A stretch of DNA of 64,000 nt from an uncultured Bacteroidales bacterium (lineage in GTDB: Bacteria; Bacteroidota; Bacteroidia; Bacteroidales; UBA932). Position numbers and translations under genes: made by a program. Position 1 is the first letter of the stretch, and every line of letters begins with the position of its first letter. This document shows positions 35,424 to 44,438 of this stretch, in pieces. Under the pieces are notes generated by a model. The model was not told the origin of the DNA. It searched no databases and saw nothing but the letters and a program-made list of their open reading frames with translations. Where the stretch lies: assembly GCA_949286415.1 (NCBI GenBank), contig CASEBV010000012.1, positions 62,001-126,000 on the forward strand. Direction: 5' to 3'.

Positions 35424-35432
35424 GACACAAAT

Positions 35433-37523
35433 ATGAAAGACGAACGAAACCCTCTGTTGGCAGATTCTCCGTATCCTTATGGGGCTCCGCAGTTTGACAG
35501 GATAGACAACAGCCATTATCTTCCGGCATTTGAGGCGGCCCTGGCCGAGGCCAGGGGAGAAATAGATGCAATAGCGGGCAATCCGGATGAACCGACATTT
35601 GAAAATACCATAGAGGCTCTTGAGTACAGCGGCCGTACTCTGGACAGGGTGTCGGAAATTTTCTTCAATATTCTGGAGGCCGATACCGATGACGAAAAGC
35701 AGGAAATCGCGGAGAAGGTCTCTCCGATGCTGTCGGCATTTTCAATGTATGTGTCAATGAATGACCGACTTTTCAGCCGGGTGCGAAGTGTGTATGAGAG
35801 GCGGGATTCACTCTCTCTGGAGCCGGACAGCAGGAAACTTCTGGAGGATACCTGGAAATCATTTGTCCGCAGCGGTGCTGCTCTTGAAGGCGAAGCCAGG
35901 ACAAGATTCGCGGAATATACCGAACGGCTCTCGCTGCTGTCCATCCAGTTCAGCAAGAATGTGCTTGCGGCGACCAACGCATATTGTCTCCATATAACGG
36001 ATGAGTCCGGCCTTGAAGGGTTGCCTGACTATGTCAGGGATATGGGAAAGGCATCGGCAGAGGAGAGAGGCCAGGAAGGATGGGCATATACTCTTGAATA
36101 TCCGAGTTTCAATGCATTCATGAAGTTCAGCCGCCGGAGGGATCTCCGCCGTCAGATGTATATGGCGAGGGCCTCCAGGGCTTTGGACGGAGATGGCGGC
36201 AATGCCGGCATCATCGGAGAAATAGCTTCTCTCCGGCTTGAAATGGCAAGGCTTCTCGGATACAGGACGTATGCTGACTATGCCCTGGAAGAAAGGATGG
36301 CAAAGACCCCGCAGGCCGTGGACGGATTCCTTGCCGGTCTGCTGGCCAGGACCCTGCCCTTTGCCCGCCGGGAAGTATCGCAAGTGCAGAAATATGCCGT
36401 TGAACACGGATTTGAGGAAGACAGGCTTGAGCCATGGGATTTTACATTCTGGTCAGAGAGGTGCCGGGAAGAGAGGTATTCGTATAATGAGGAGCAGCTG
36501 AAGCCGTATTTCAGGCTGGAGGACTGCATATCCGCTGTCTTCGGGCTTGCCGGCAGACTCTATGGTCTGAAATTCATTGAAAGGGATGATATTCCTGTAT
36601 ATCATAAGGATGTCAAGGTATATGATGTGAAAGACGGGGATGGAAGGCATCTTGCCCTTTTCTATGCCGATTTCTTCCCGAGGCCGTCCAAGAGGGACGG
36701 GGCATGGATGACGGAATTCCGCGGCCAGAGCATCCGTGACGGAGTGGAGGAACGGCCGCTGATAAGCATTGTCACCAATTTCACAAAGCCGTCGGCCACA
36801 TCGCCGTCTCTGTTGACACACAGCGAATTTTCCACTTTTCTCCATGAGTTCGGCCATGCGCTTCACGGAATACTTGCCGAAGGCCGGTATCCGTCTCAGA
36901 CAGGGACGAATGTGGAACGGGATTTTGTGGAACTGCCTTCGCAGATAATGGAAAACTGGGCCTGTGAACCGGAATATCTGGCATCCTTCGCCAGAGACTA
37001 CAGGACTGGGGAGGTCATTCCGGATTCCCTCGTGGACAAAATAGTGGAATCACGGAATTATCTTGCCGGGTATCAGCAGGTAAGGCAACTCCAGTTCGGG
37101 ATTCTCGACATGGCATGGCATACGATGGAGGATGCCTCGGCCTGCAGGGCTGCATCAGGAGACTTGTGCGGATTTGAGGGCAAGTCACTGGAGGGCTCTG
37201 CCGTGCTGCCGTATGTGCCGGGGACGGCGATATCCCCGTCGTTCGGGCATATTTTTTCAGGAGGGTATGCCGCCGGCTATTATTCATACAAATGGGCAGA
37301 AGTGCTGGAAGCCGATGCCTTTTCTCTTTTCAGGAAGAACGGAATATTCGACAGGGCTACCGCCGATTCCTTCCGCAGGAACATCCTTTCCCGCGGAGGG
37401 TCGGAAGATGCTGCCGTGCTGTACCGCAACTTCATGGGCCGTGACCCTCAGCCGGAGGCCCTGATGGAAAAATTGGGGCTGACGGATGCAACATTTCGGG
37501 CAGATGTCCGGTCTGATATGTAA
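35433..37523 (+). CDS. M3 family metallopeptidase (peptidyl-dipeptidase Dcp / oligopeptidase)
   Basis: The 696-residue zinc peptidase has the HExxH motif in FLHEFGHALHG and the downstream Glu in FVELPSQIMENW, the M3 signature. The N-terminus (NPLLADSPYPYGAPQFDRIDNSHY) is characteristic of the Dcp/OpdA group. No signal peptide is seen, so it would trim oligopeptides in the cytoplasm. It is followed after 14 bases by a GIN lipoprotein gene. Confidence 0.95.
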   Translation: MKDERNPLLADSPYPYGAPQFDRIDNSHYLPAFEAALAEARGEIDAIAGNPDEPTFENTIEALEYSGRTLDRVSEIFFNILEADTDDEKQEIAEKVSPMLSAFSMYVSMNDRLFSRVRSVYERRDSLSLEPDSRKLLEDTWKSFVRSGAALEGEARTRFAEYTERLSLLSIQFSKNVLAATNAYCLHITDESGLEGLPDYVRDMGKASAEERGQEGWAYTLEYPSFNAFMKFSRRRDLRRQMYMARASRALDGDGGNAGIIGEIASLRLEMARLLGYRTYADYALEERMAKTPQAVDGFLAGLLARTLPFARREVSQVQKYAVEHGFEEDRLEPWDFTFWSERCREERYSYNEEQLKPYFRLEDCISAVFGLAGRLYGLKFIERDDIPVYHKDVKVYDVKDGDGRHLALFYADFFPRPSKRDGAWMTEFRGQSIRDGVEERPLISIVTNFTKPSATSPSLLTHSEFSTFLHEFGHALHGILAEGRYPSQTGTNVERDFVELPSQIMENWACEPEYLASFARDYRTGEVIPDSLVDKIVESRNYLAGYQQVRQLQFGILDMAWHTMEDASACRAASGDLCGFEGKSLEGSAVLPYVPGTAISPSFGHIFSGGYAAGYYSYKWAEVLEADAFSLFRKNGIFDRATADSFRRNILSRGGSEDAAVLYRNFMGRDPQPEALMEKLGLTDATFRADVRSDM

Positions 37524-37537
37524 AAGATGATTCGAAT

Positions 37538-38269
37538 ATGAAAAAGATTTTTATTGCAGCAGCCGCTTTGTCGGCAATTGTCTTCGTCTCCGGGTGCGGA
37601 ACAGAAATCAATTTGTCCGGTGTCGAGAAGACGCGGACTCATGCCGTTGCGGACAACTATACTTCACTCCGCATTTCATCTGCCATATCCGCGGTCCTGT
37701 CCGCAGATGCCGATTCAGTGAAAATTATTGCGGACGGGAATGTAATCGATTATGTGTCCGTAGAGCAGCAGGGCGGGGAACTGGTCATTTCTGTAAAATT
37801 CCCTTCAGCCTTCGGCCTTGTGCGGGACGGCTTTGATGTCAGGGCAATTGTGCCATGCAGTCCGAGTTTGTCAAAAGTGAAGGTCAGCGGAGCTTCAGGC
37901 CTTACTGCCGACAAGGCTATAGAGGCTGGGGTGCTGTCTGTCCGTCTTTCAGGAGCATCGTCTTTCAGTGGGGAAATAATTGCAGATACCGCACATCTTG
38001 TCATTTCCGGGGCAAGCGATGCCCGTCTTTGCGGCCGCACCCTGTCATGTGACATTGCCGTGTCCGGAGCCTCTTCCCTCAAAGGCCTGGACGGGAATTT
38101 TCTGGAGACGGATGTCGCCGACATTGACATATCCGGGGCAAGCAGTGCCCGGTTTGTATGCAATGACACTCTGTCCGGAGCCGTGTCAGGGGCATCTTCG
38201 GCAATATGCGGCGGAGATTCCGACTGGTCGGTATCAACAAGCGGCGCCTCCTCGATAAAAAGGAAGTGA
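37538..38269 (+). CDS. GIN domain (DUF2807) lipoprotein
   Basis: The 243-residue protein has a lipoprotein signal with lipobox VSGC (lipid Cys at residue 20) and a right-handed beta-helix-like GIN domain. The repeat S-G-A-S recurs at least seven times at roughly 17-24-residue spacing (VSGASGL, LSGASSF, ISGASDA, VSGASSL, ISGASSA, VSGASSA, TSGASSI), each on one turn of the predicted beta solenoid. Proteins of this type are common in Bacteroidetes envelopes; the function is unknown, with adhesion or polymer binding suggested. The stop is 20 bases from the convergent transporter gene. Confidence 0.9.
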   Translation: MKKIFIAAAALSAIVFVSGCGTEINLSGVEKTRTHAVADNYTSLRISSAISAVLSADADSVKIIADGNVIDYVSVEQQGGELVISVKFPSAFGLVRDGFDVRAIVPCSPSLSKVKVSGASGLTADKAIEAGVLSVRLSGASSFSGEIIADTAHLVISGASDARLCGRTLSCDIAVSGASSLKGLDGNFLETDVADIDISGASSARFVCNDTLSGAVSGASSAICGGDSDWSVSTSGASSIKRK

Positions 38270-38289
38270 TTCTGCAAATCGGTGATTCT

Positions 38290-39606
38290 TCAGTCTTTCC
38301 GGGCTGAAGCTGTGTCTTTGCGCGGATCCTTGAAAATCAGGGCGAAGAGAATGGCCACAAGAAGGGCATATCCTGCGAAGATGTACCATACCGTACTCCA
38401 GTCTCCCATGGTGTAGATGACGCCTCCGATATCTTCCGTATGGGTAAAGCCGTTGACTACGGCCTGGGCGCCTATCATCCCGATTGATGCCCCGAGCCCG
38501 TTGGTCATGAGCATGAACAGGCCCTGTGCGCTGGAGCGGATATCCTCAGTAGTCTTCTGGTTGACATAGAGACTGCCGGAAATGTTGAAGAAGTCGAATG
38601 CGACTCCATAGACTATCATGGAGAGGATGAACATCCACACTCCGGCCCCCGGGTCTCCGAGCCCGAACAGTCCGAATCTGAATACCCATGCAATCATGGC
38701 AATCAGCATGACATTCTTTATGCCGAACCGTTTCATTGCAAACGGTATGAGAAGGATGCCAAGTGTTTCTGACACCTGAGATATCGAGATCAGTGCATTG
38801 GCATTTTCCGCGCCGAATGTCCCGGCAAATTCCGGAATGGCCTTGAAGCTGGTGATGAACGGATTGGCATAGCCGTTGGTTATCTGGAGGGCGACTCCGA
38901 GCAGCATCGAGAAGATGAAGAATACGGCCATGTCCTTGTTCTTGAAGAGAGTGAAAGCCTTCAGTCCGAGCGCATCGGCAATACTCTTCTTTTCTTTTGC
39001 CGCCTTTACCGGGCAGTTCGGGAGCGTGAAAGCGTAGAGCATGAGCACGAGTCCGAGAAAGCCTGAAGTGAGAAACTGCCAGTAGGTGGACTGGAACTGC
39101 ACTCCGTCTCCGTCTCTCATGAAGTTGACGAAGAGCATGCTGCATATGAAGCCAATTGTGCCGAATACCCTGATCGGAGGGAAGTCACGCACCGTGTCAT
39201 ATCCGTTGTCTTCAAGGATAGAATATGCGACGGAATTGGACAGTGCGATTGTCGGCATGAAGAATGCCACACTCAGTGAATACAGGGGAAAGAGGATGCC
39301 GAATTCGACGGATGCCCCGGCAGTCATTCCATAGTATCCTGCCGCCAGCATGGCCACTCCTGCGATTCCGTGGCAGAGGCTGAGGACTTTCTGTGCAGGC
39401 ATGAATTTGTCTGCTATTATTCCTATTATGGCGGGCATGAAGATGGAAACGATGCCCTGCATTGAATAGAACCACCCTATGTTTTCCCCGAGCCCGGCCT
39501 TGCCGAGGTAGTTCCCCATTGAAGTAAGATATGCACCCCAGATGGCAAACTGGAGGAAATTCATTATAATCAGTCGTGTGCGTACAGCTGCGCTTTTCGT
39601 TTGCAT
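38290..39606 (-). CDS. MFS nucleoside:H+ symporter (NupG-like)
   Basis: The 438-residue, 12-helix transporter matches the nucleoside:H+ symporter family: MNFLQFAIWGAYLTSMGNYL in helix 1, GIVSIFMPAIIGIIADKFMPAQK in the first loop, and IVYGVAFDFFNISGSLYVNQ in the second half. It would import nucleosides with protons, although Bacteroidetes members are often fused or adapted to other carbohydrates. ATG at 39606 (MQTKSAAVRTRL) is chosen over an in-frame upstream start. A perfect -7 element at 39632-39639 serves it. Confidence 0.9.
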   Translation of the reverse strand: MQTKSAAVRTRLIIMNFLQFAIWGAYLTSMGNYLGKAGLGENIGWFYSMQGIVSIFMPAIIGIIADKFMPAQKVLSLCHGIAGVAMLAAGYYGMTAGASVEFGILFPLYSLSVAFFMPTIALSNSVAYSILEDNGYDTVRDFPPIRVFGTIGFICSMLFVNFMRDGDGVQFQSTYWQFLTSGFLGLVLMLYAFTLPNCPVKAAKEKKSIADALGLKAFTLFKNKDMAVFFIFSMLLGVALQITNGYANPFITSFKAIPEFAGTFGAENANALISISQVSETLGILLIPFAMKRFGIKNVMLIAMIAWVFRFGLFGLGDPGAGVWMFILSMIVYGVAFDFFNISGSLYVNQKTTEDIRSSAQGLFMLMTNGLGASIGMIGAQAVVNGFTHTEDIGGVIYTMGDWSTVWYIFAGYALLVAILFALIFKDPRKDTASARKD

Positions 39607-39631
39607 AATGTCGTCAATTATATGGCGGGAA

Positions 39632-39639
39632 CAAATATA
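39632..39639 (-). promoter_or_regulatory. Promoter -7 element (TATATTTG) of the nucleoside transporter
   Basis: A perfect minus-strand TAnnTTTG match 26 bases before the ATG; one half of a divergent pair with 39662-39669. Confidence 0.65.
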
Positions 39640-39661
39640 CGAGTATTTCTTCAACTTTTGC

Positions 39662-39669
39662 TATCTTTG
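39662..39669 (+). promoter_or_regulatory. Promoter -7 element (TATCTTTG) of tgt-lptF
   Basis: A perfect TAnnTTTG match 21 bases before the tgt ATG. Confidence 0.65.
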
Positions 39670-39690
39670 GCGTTTGAAAAAGGATTCCGG

Positions 39691-40821
39691 ATGAAATTTG
39701 TCAAGACACATGCAGATGCCGCTTCGTCCGCCCGCTGCGGCATTATAACGACGGACCATGGTACCATCGAGACCCCGATTTTCATGCCTGTCGGCACCGT
39801 GGGGTCCGTCAAGGGTATCTATCACAGGGATTTGAAAGAGGATATCGGGGCGGAAATCATTTTGGGCAATACCTACCATCTGTATCTGCGCCCTGGCCTT
39901 GACATACTCCGCAAGGCAGGTGGCCTCCATAAGTTCATTTCCTGGGACAGGCCGATTCTGACCGACAGCGGGGGATTTCAGGTCTTTTCCCTTTCTCCCA
40001 TCAGGAAACTGACTCCTGACGGCTGCACATTCAGGTCGCATATAGACGGCTCCAAGCATGTCTTTACTCCTGAAAATAATGTTGACACCCAGAGAATTAT
40101 CGGTGGAGACATAATAATGGCCCTTGACGAGTGCACGCCAGGGGACGCTTCGTGGGACTATGCGAGAAAATCCTTGAATCTCACTAAGTCATGGCTGGAG
40201 AGATGCATCAGGCATTTTGACAGCACAGAGCCTCTGTACGGGTATTCGCAGACTTTTTTCCCGATAGTCCAGGGGTGCGTATATCCGGACCTGAGGCGGG
40301 AGGCTGCAGAGCATGCGGCATCCTTTGACCGGGAGGGCTACGCCATCGGAGGGCTGTCTGTAGGCGAGACTACAGAGCAGATGTACGAGATGCTTGAAGT
40401 CGTCTGTCCGATTCTGCCCGATGACAGGCCGAGATATCTCATGGGAGTCGGCACGCCTGCCAACATTCTTGAGGGAATTGCCAGGGGAGTGGACATGTTT
40501 GACTGCGTCATGCCGACACGCAACGGACGCAACGGCATGATATTCACATGGGACGGCATCATGAACATGAGAAATCTGAAATGGGCCGACGATTTTTCTC
40601 CCCTCGACCCGAAAGGCTCTTCATTTGTTGACAGGACATATACCAAGGCTTATCTGCGCCATCTTTTTGTGGCAGGGGAAATCTTTGCCGGGCAGATTGC
40701 CAGCGAACACAATCTTGCATTCTATCTGGATCTGGTCAGGGAGGCGAGAAAACACATTGTTGCCGGAGACTTCGCTTCATGGAAAAATGAAACTGTCAGA
40801 CGGGTGATGACAAGGCTGTAG
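39691..40821 (+). CDS. tgt: tRNA-guanine(34) transglycosylase (queuosine pathway), zinc cysteines missing
   Basis: The 376-residue enzyme swaps guanine 34 for a queuosine precursor in GUN-anticodon tRNAs. The proton-acceptor Asp is in LTDSGGFQVFSL, the GGLSVGE substrate loop is intact, and the nucleophile Asp lies in FDCVMPTRNGRNG. In the usual zinc site (C-x-C-x2-C ... H) only the His of SEHNLAFY remains; the three Cys positions read G, S and D in DPKGSSFVDRTY. ATG at 39691 (MKFVKTHADAASSARCG) is used. It is followed by lptF in the same direction, 39 bases later. Confidence 0.93.
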   Translation: MKFVKTHADAASSARCGIITTDHGTIETPIFMPVGTVGSVKGIYHRDLKEDIGAEIILGNTYHLYLRPGLDILRKAGGLHKFISWDRPILTDSGGFQVFSLSPIRKLTPDGCTFRSHIDGSKHVFTPENNVDTQRIIGGDIIMALDECTPGDASWDYARKSLNLTKSWLERCIRHFDSTEPLYGYSQTFFPIVQGCVYPDLRREAAEHAASFDREGYAIGGLSVGETTEQMYEMLEVVCPILPDDRPRYLMGVGTPANILEGIARGVDMFDCVMPTRNGRNGMIFTWDGIMNMRNLKWADDFSPLDPKGSSFVDRTYTKAYLRHLFVAGEIFAGQIASEHNLAFYLDLVREARKHIVAGDFASWKNETVRRVMTRL

Positions 40822-40860
40822 GAATCGACCCATTGCGTCGGGAATTTAAACCATCGGGAC

Positions 40861-41952
40861 ATGGAACTGAAACCGAGACTGCTTGATCTCTATATAATCA
40901 AGAAATTCATATTCACTTTCTTTATTGCGCTGCTGCTCATCATAGGCATCGTGATAATCTTTGACATAAGCGAGAAAATCGATGACTTCGTGAGCAATGA
41001 AGCTCCGATAAAGGCCATAATATTTGACTATTATCTGAATTTCATTCCATATTTCATGAACATGTTCAGCCCTCTGTTCGTGTTCATTACGGTGATTTTC
41101 TTCACTTCCAAGATGGCCTCCAACTCGGAGATAGTGGCAATTCTCTCATGCGGAATAAGTTTCCACCGGATGATGGTGCCCTATATTGTATCGGCCACTT
41201 TCATCGCCCTGTTTTCCTTGAGTCTCAATCTGTTTGTCATCCCCCAGTCCAATGCGACCCGCGTCGAGTTCGAAAGCAAATATATCAAGGGACACAGCAA
41301 GAAGACGGCCAGGAACATTCATTATCAGATAGCCCCGGGGCAATTCGTCTATGTGGAGTCCTTCAGTTCATGGAACAACACCGCCTACCGTTTTACCCTT
41401 GAGGAAATCAGGGACAACAAGCTGGTCTCCAAATTGTCTGCGGAGACTGCGGTATGGGACAGTACGGCCGCCTGCTGGAAGCTCAGGAAATATTTCATCA
41501 GGGACTATACTTCTGCTCTCGGTGACCAGGTGCGCAGCGGCTCTCAGCTTGATACCGTGATAGACCTGAGCGTCAAGGACCTCTATATACAGGAAGGAGA
41601 GGTGGAGACTCTCTCATACAAGAAACTCAATGAAATGATAGATATCCAGAAGATGAGGGGCGATGCCAATGTCAAGGTCGCCCTTATCGAGAAACATACC
41701 CGGTTTGCCCTTCCGTTTTCGGCCTTCATCCTGACGATAATGGGCGTGGCTCTTTCATCAAAGAAGCGCAGAGGGGGAATCGGGTGGAACATAGGAATCG
41801 GAATTGCCTTGAGTTTCTCTTATATTCTGTTCCTGCGTTTCAGCCAGATGTTCGTATATACTGATTTCCTTCCTCCCGGAATCGCGCTCTGGGTGCCGAA
41901 CATTCTTTTTGCCTTTATTGCAGGATTCCTGTACAAGATAGCTCCTAAATAA
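40861..41952 (+). CDS. LptF/LptG (YjgP/YjgQ) family LPS-export permease
   Basis: The 363-residue protein has the LptF/LptG layout. Two N-terminal helices (LYIIKKFIFTFFIALLLIIGIVIIFDIS and PYFMNMFSPLFVFITVIFF) and a third at ~98-120 are followed by a periplasmic jellyroll (~130-265) and three C-terminal helices (ALPFSAFILTIMGVALSS onward). It is one of the two permease subunits that lift LPS from the inner membrane. Its partner is probably the LptG part of the fusion at 45110-47593. It follows tgt, an order common in Bacteroidetes. Confidence 0.92.
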   Translation: MELKPRLLDLYIIKKFIFTFFIALLLIIGIVIIFDISEKIDDFVSNEAPIKAIIFDYYLNFIPYFMNMFSPLFVFITVIFFTSKMASNSEIVAILSCGISFHRMMVPYIVSATFIALFSLSLNLFVIPQSNATRVEFESKYIKGHSKKTARNIHYQIAPGQFVYVESFSSWNNTAYRFTLEEIRDNKLVSKLSAETAVWDSTAACWKLRKYFIRDYTSALGDQVRSGSQLDTVIDLSVKDLYIQEGEVETLSYKKLNEMIDIQKMRGDANVKVALIEKHTRFALPFSAFILTIMGVALSSKKRRGGIGWNIGIGIALSFSYILFLRFSQMFVYTDFLPPGIALWVPNILFAFIAGFLYKIAPK

Positions 41953-42003
41953 AAGACCGGCTCCCGGCTTTGATCTGATAATCATCAAATTGCCGGGAGC
42001 CGG
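41951..42003 (-). terminator. Strong terminator hairpin of ilvA-ilvE (convergent with lptF)
   Basis: Perfect 12-base arms CCGGCTCCCGGC and GCCGGGAGCCGG, extended inward by 6 more pairs (TTTGAT / ATCAAA), are followed on the minus strand by TCTTTTATTT. The lptF transcript on the plus strand may also stop here. Confidence 0.8.
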
Positions 42004-42046
42004 ACCGGTGTCCGGGTCTGCCTGTGCGGACATGAATCCGCAGCCG

Positions 42047-43081
42047 TCAGTCAGCGAAGATGCACCAGCCGAACGGGTCTTCGATTTCCCCGTACTGGAT
42101 GCCGGTGATCATGTTATAGAGCCTCAGGCTCTTCGGCCCGCATTCTGTCTTTGAACCGAAACTGTATGAAGTGATCTGGTCTGATTCAAGGAAAGGCTTG
42201 TCATCGACCTGATAGACAGGAGTGATTACGACTGCGGTGCCGCATTCTCCCACCTCCTCGAAGGTGCTGAGTTCTTCCACTTCAACAGGTCTTCGCTCCA
42301 CAGTCATCCCGAGATATTTTGCCGCTGCCTCAAGTGATTTGTTCGTGATTGATGGAAGTATGGAGTCCGACTTCGGAGTGATGTAGGTGTTGCCCCTGAT
42401 TGCAAAGAAGTTGGATGAGTTGAACTCGTCGATGTATTTCTTCCGGGCAGGGTCAAGGTAGAGGACAGCCTTGTAGCCGAGCTGATGGGCGATGTTGTAG
42501 GAACAGAGGGATGCCGCATAGTTCCCGCCGAGCTTGTAGCATCCGCAGCCGTTCGGCGCGGCCCTGTCATAATTTCTTGCTATGACGACATTGATAGGCT
42601 CAAGATTTCCGCCGGTATATGCCCCTACAGGAGAGCAGAGCATCATGAAAAGGCAGTCCTTTGAGGAGTTGACGCCGAGCTGGGGGTTGATGCCTATTAA
42701 TGTCGGCCTGAGATAAAGGGAAGCATGGGAACCGTATGGAGGGAGAAAGTCAATGTTCTCCTTTACAGCGCGGATACACATGTCGATGAACATATCCGTG
42801 GACGGGGCCTCTATGCCGAGGTATTTTGCCGACCTCTGGAGTCTGGCAGCATTCTCATCCGGTCTGAAAATGCGGATTCTTCCGTCCTTGCATCTGAATG
42901 CCTTGAGTCCCTCGAAGCATTCAATGCTGTAGTGAAGGGCTCCGGCGAAGGAACTGATGGTAATGTCGTCGTTCGTGCGGCTTTCGACTTCTCCCCATTT
43001 CCCGTCCTTGAACATGCATGTGAGGATGGTGTTTGTCTTCGTGTAGGAAAAAGTCAGCTTTGTCCAGTCTATGTTTGCCAT
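42047..43081 (-). CDS. ilvE: Branched-chain amino acid aminotransferase
   Basis: The 344-residue class IV PLP transaminase performs the last step of Val, Leu and Ile synthesis. The opening KLTFSYTKTNTILTCMFKDGKWG and GALHYSIECFEGLKAFR are those of the BCAT branch. The PLP-Lys lies within NYAASL and the following GYKAVLYLD region, and a VSSK-free, GTAVVITPVYQV C-terminal block is visible. It starts 12 bases after ilvA in the same direction, linking threonine deamination to isoleucine synthesis. Confidence 0.94.
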   Translation of the reverse strand: MANIDWTKLTFSYTKTNTILTCMFKDGKWGEVESRTNDDITISSFAGALHYSIECFEGLKAFRCKDGRIRIFRPDENAARLQRSAKYLGIEAPSTDMFIDMCIRAVKENIDFLPPYGSHASLYLRPTLIGINPQLGVNSSKDCLFMMLCSPVGAYTGGNLEPINVVIARNYDRAAPNGCGCYKLGGNYAASLCSYNIAHQLGYKAVLYLDPARKKYIDEFNSSNFFAIRGNTYITPKSDSILPSITNKSLEAAAKYLGMTVERRPVEVEELSTFEEVGECGTAVVITPVYQVDDKPFLESDQITSYSFGSKTECGPKSLRLYNMITGIQYGEIEDPFGWCIFAD

Positions 43082-43093
43082 GTTGTACCTCCT

Positions 43094-44353
43094 TTAAATC
43101 AATATTTCAAAAAGTTTGTTGTTTTCGTTGATGTACTCGTAAGTGATGTTGTGCGCTTTCATCCGGTTGATCAGTGCGACATAGTCATCTTTGGATGCAA
43201 CCTCTATGCCTATGAGTGCAGGTCCGTCTTCCTTGTTGGTCTTTTTGATATACTGTATGTACACAAGATCGTCCCCTGGGCCGATTACATCCCGGACAAA
43301 AGACAGTATCGCCCCCGACTTCTGCGGGAAATTGACGATGAAGTAGTGTTTGAGGCCCTCAAACAGCAATGATTTCTCCCGGATTTCCTCCATCCTGGTA
43401 ATGTCGTTGTTGCTTCCGCTCACGATACATCCTACCCTCTTTCCTTTGATTTTGTCGGCATAGAACCTGAGTGCCGCCGACGAGAGTGCCCCGGCGGGCT
43501 CCACGACAATAGCGCTCTTGTTGTACATCTCTATGATGGTGGAGCATACTGCTCCCTCCGGAACTGCCACGATGTCATCAAGTACCTTGCGGCATACTTC
43601 ATATGTGTATTCTCCGGCCTTTTTTACCGCCGCCCCGTCAACAAACTTGTCAATGTGCGGGAGTTCGACTATTTCCCCCTTGTCTATGGCGGTCTTCATG
43701 CATGCTGCTCCGGCAGGTTCTACTCCTATGAGCTTTACTTCAGGCCATATCTGGCGAAGATAACCTCCGACTCCCGCGGCCAGTCCGCCTCCTCCTATGG
43801 GAATGAACACATAGTCAAGGGGTTCCTTGCACTGACGGGCGAGTTCCAGTCCGATAGTCCCTTGGCCTTCAATGATTTTCGGGTCGTCAAACGGCGGGAT
43901 GAAAGTCTTTCCGCTTTTCTGTGCGTATTCTGTCGCCGCATTGTTGGCCGCATCGAATGTATCTCCTGTAAGCACGATGTCAATATAGTCCTTGCCGAAC
44001 ATCTTCACCTGTTCGATTTTCTGCTTCGGAGTCGTAGTCGGCATATAGATGGAGCCCATAATCTGCAGCTTGTTGCATGAAAATGCGACACCTTGTGCAT
44101 GGTTGCCTGCGCTTGCACAGACAATCCCGTATTTCAGGACATCCGGCGATATTGAACGGATTTTGTTGTAAGCCCCCCGTATTTTGTATGAACGGACAAT
44201 CTGGAGGTCTTCCCTCTTGAGATAGACGTCAGCCCCGTATTTCCCTGAAAGATTGTTGTTTTTCATCAATGGGGTAGGCTCGATTATTTCCCCGAGAATT
44301 TCGGCTGCATTCTCTATGTCCTTGACGGACGGAAAATATTTTCTTTCAGACAT
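43094..44353 (-). CDS. ilvA: Threonine ammonia-lyase (threonine dehydratase)
   Basis: The 419-residue fold-type II PLP enzyme converts threonine to 2-oxobutyrate. The PLP lysine is in SYKIRGAYNK near residue 60, the phosphate-binding loop is GGGGLAAG near 190, and SAGNHAQGVAFS is the substrate loop. Residues ~335-419 form an ACT-like C-terminal domain (HYFIVNFPQKSGAILSFVRDV), shorter than in the two-ACT biosynthetic enzyme of enteric bacteria. Feedback sensitivity therefore cannot be judged. The operon with ilvE supports the biosynthetic role. Confidence 0.94.
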   Translation of the reverse strand: MSERKYFPSVKDIENAAEILGEIIEPTPLMKNNNLSGKYGADVYLKREDLQIVRSYKIRGAYNKIRSISPDVLKYGIVCASAGNHAQGVAFSCNKLQIMGSIYMPTTTPKQKIEQVKMFGKDYIDIVLTGDTFDAANNAATEYAQKSGKTFIPPFDDPKIIEGQGTIGLELARQCKEPLDYVFIPIGGGGLAAGVGGYLRQIWPEVKLIGVEPAGAACMKTAIDKGEIVELPHIDKFVDGAAVKKAGEYTYEVCRKVLDDIVAVPEGAVCSTIIEMYNKSAIVVEPAGALSSAALRFYADKIKGKRVGCIVSGSNNDITRMEEIREKSLLFEGLKHYFIVNFPQKSGAILSFVRDVIGPGDDLVYIQYIKKTNKEDGPALIGIEVASKDDYVALINRMKAHNITYEYINENNKLFEILI

Positions 44354-44390
44354 TTTCTTATTATTTTTATCTAAAAAATCGTGTTATATA

Positions 44391-44398
44391 CAAAAATA
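44391..44398 (-). promoter_or_regulatory. Promoter -7 element (TATTTTTG) of ilvA-ilvE
   Basis: A minus-strand TAnnTTTG match 38 bases before the ilvA ATG. Confidence 0.55.
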
Positions 44399-44438
44399 TG
44401 ACTAAAAGAGGAGAAATCCTAATGAATTGTCATCAAAT

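Noticed and set aside
39632..39669. Riboswitch in the tgt leader (preQ1 type)
   Set aside because: The predicted leader between the -7 element and the tgt start is only about 15 bases, too short for any aptamer.
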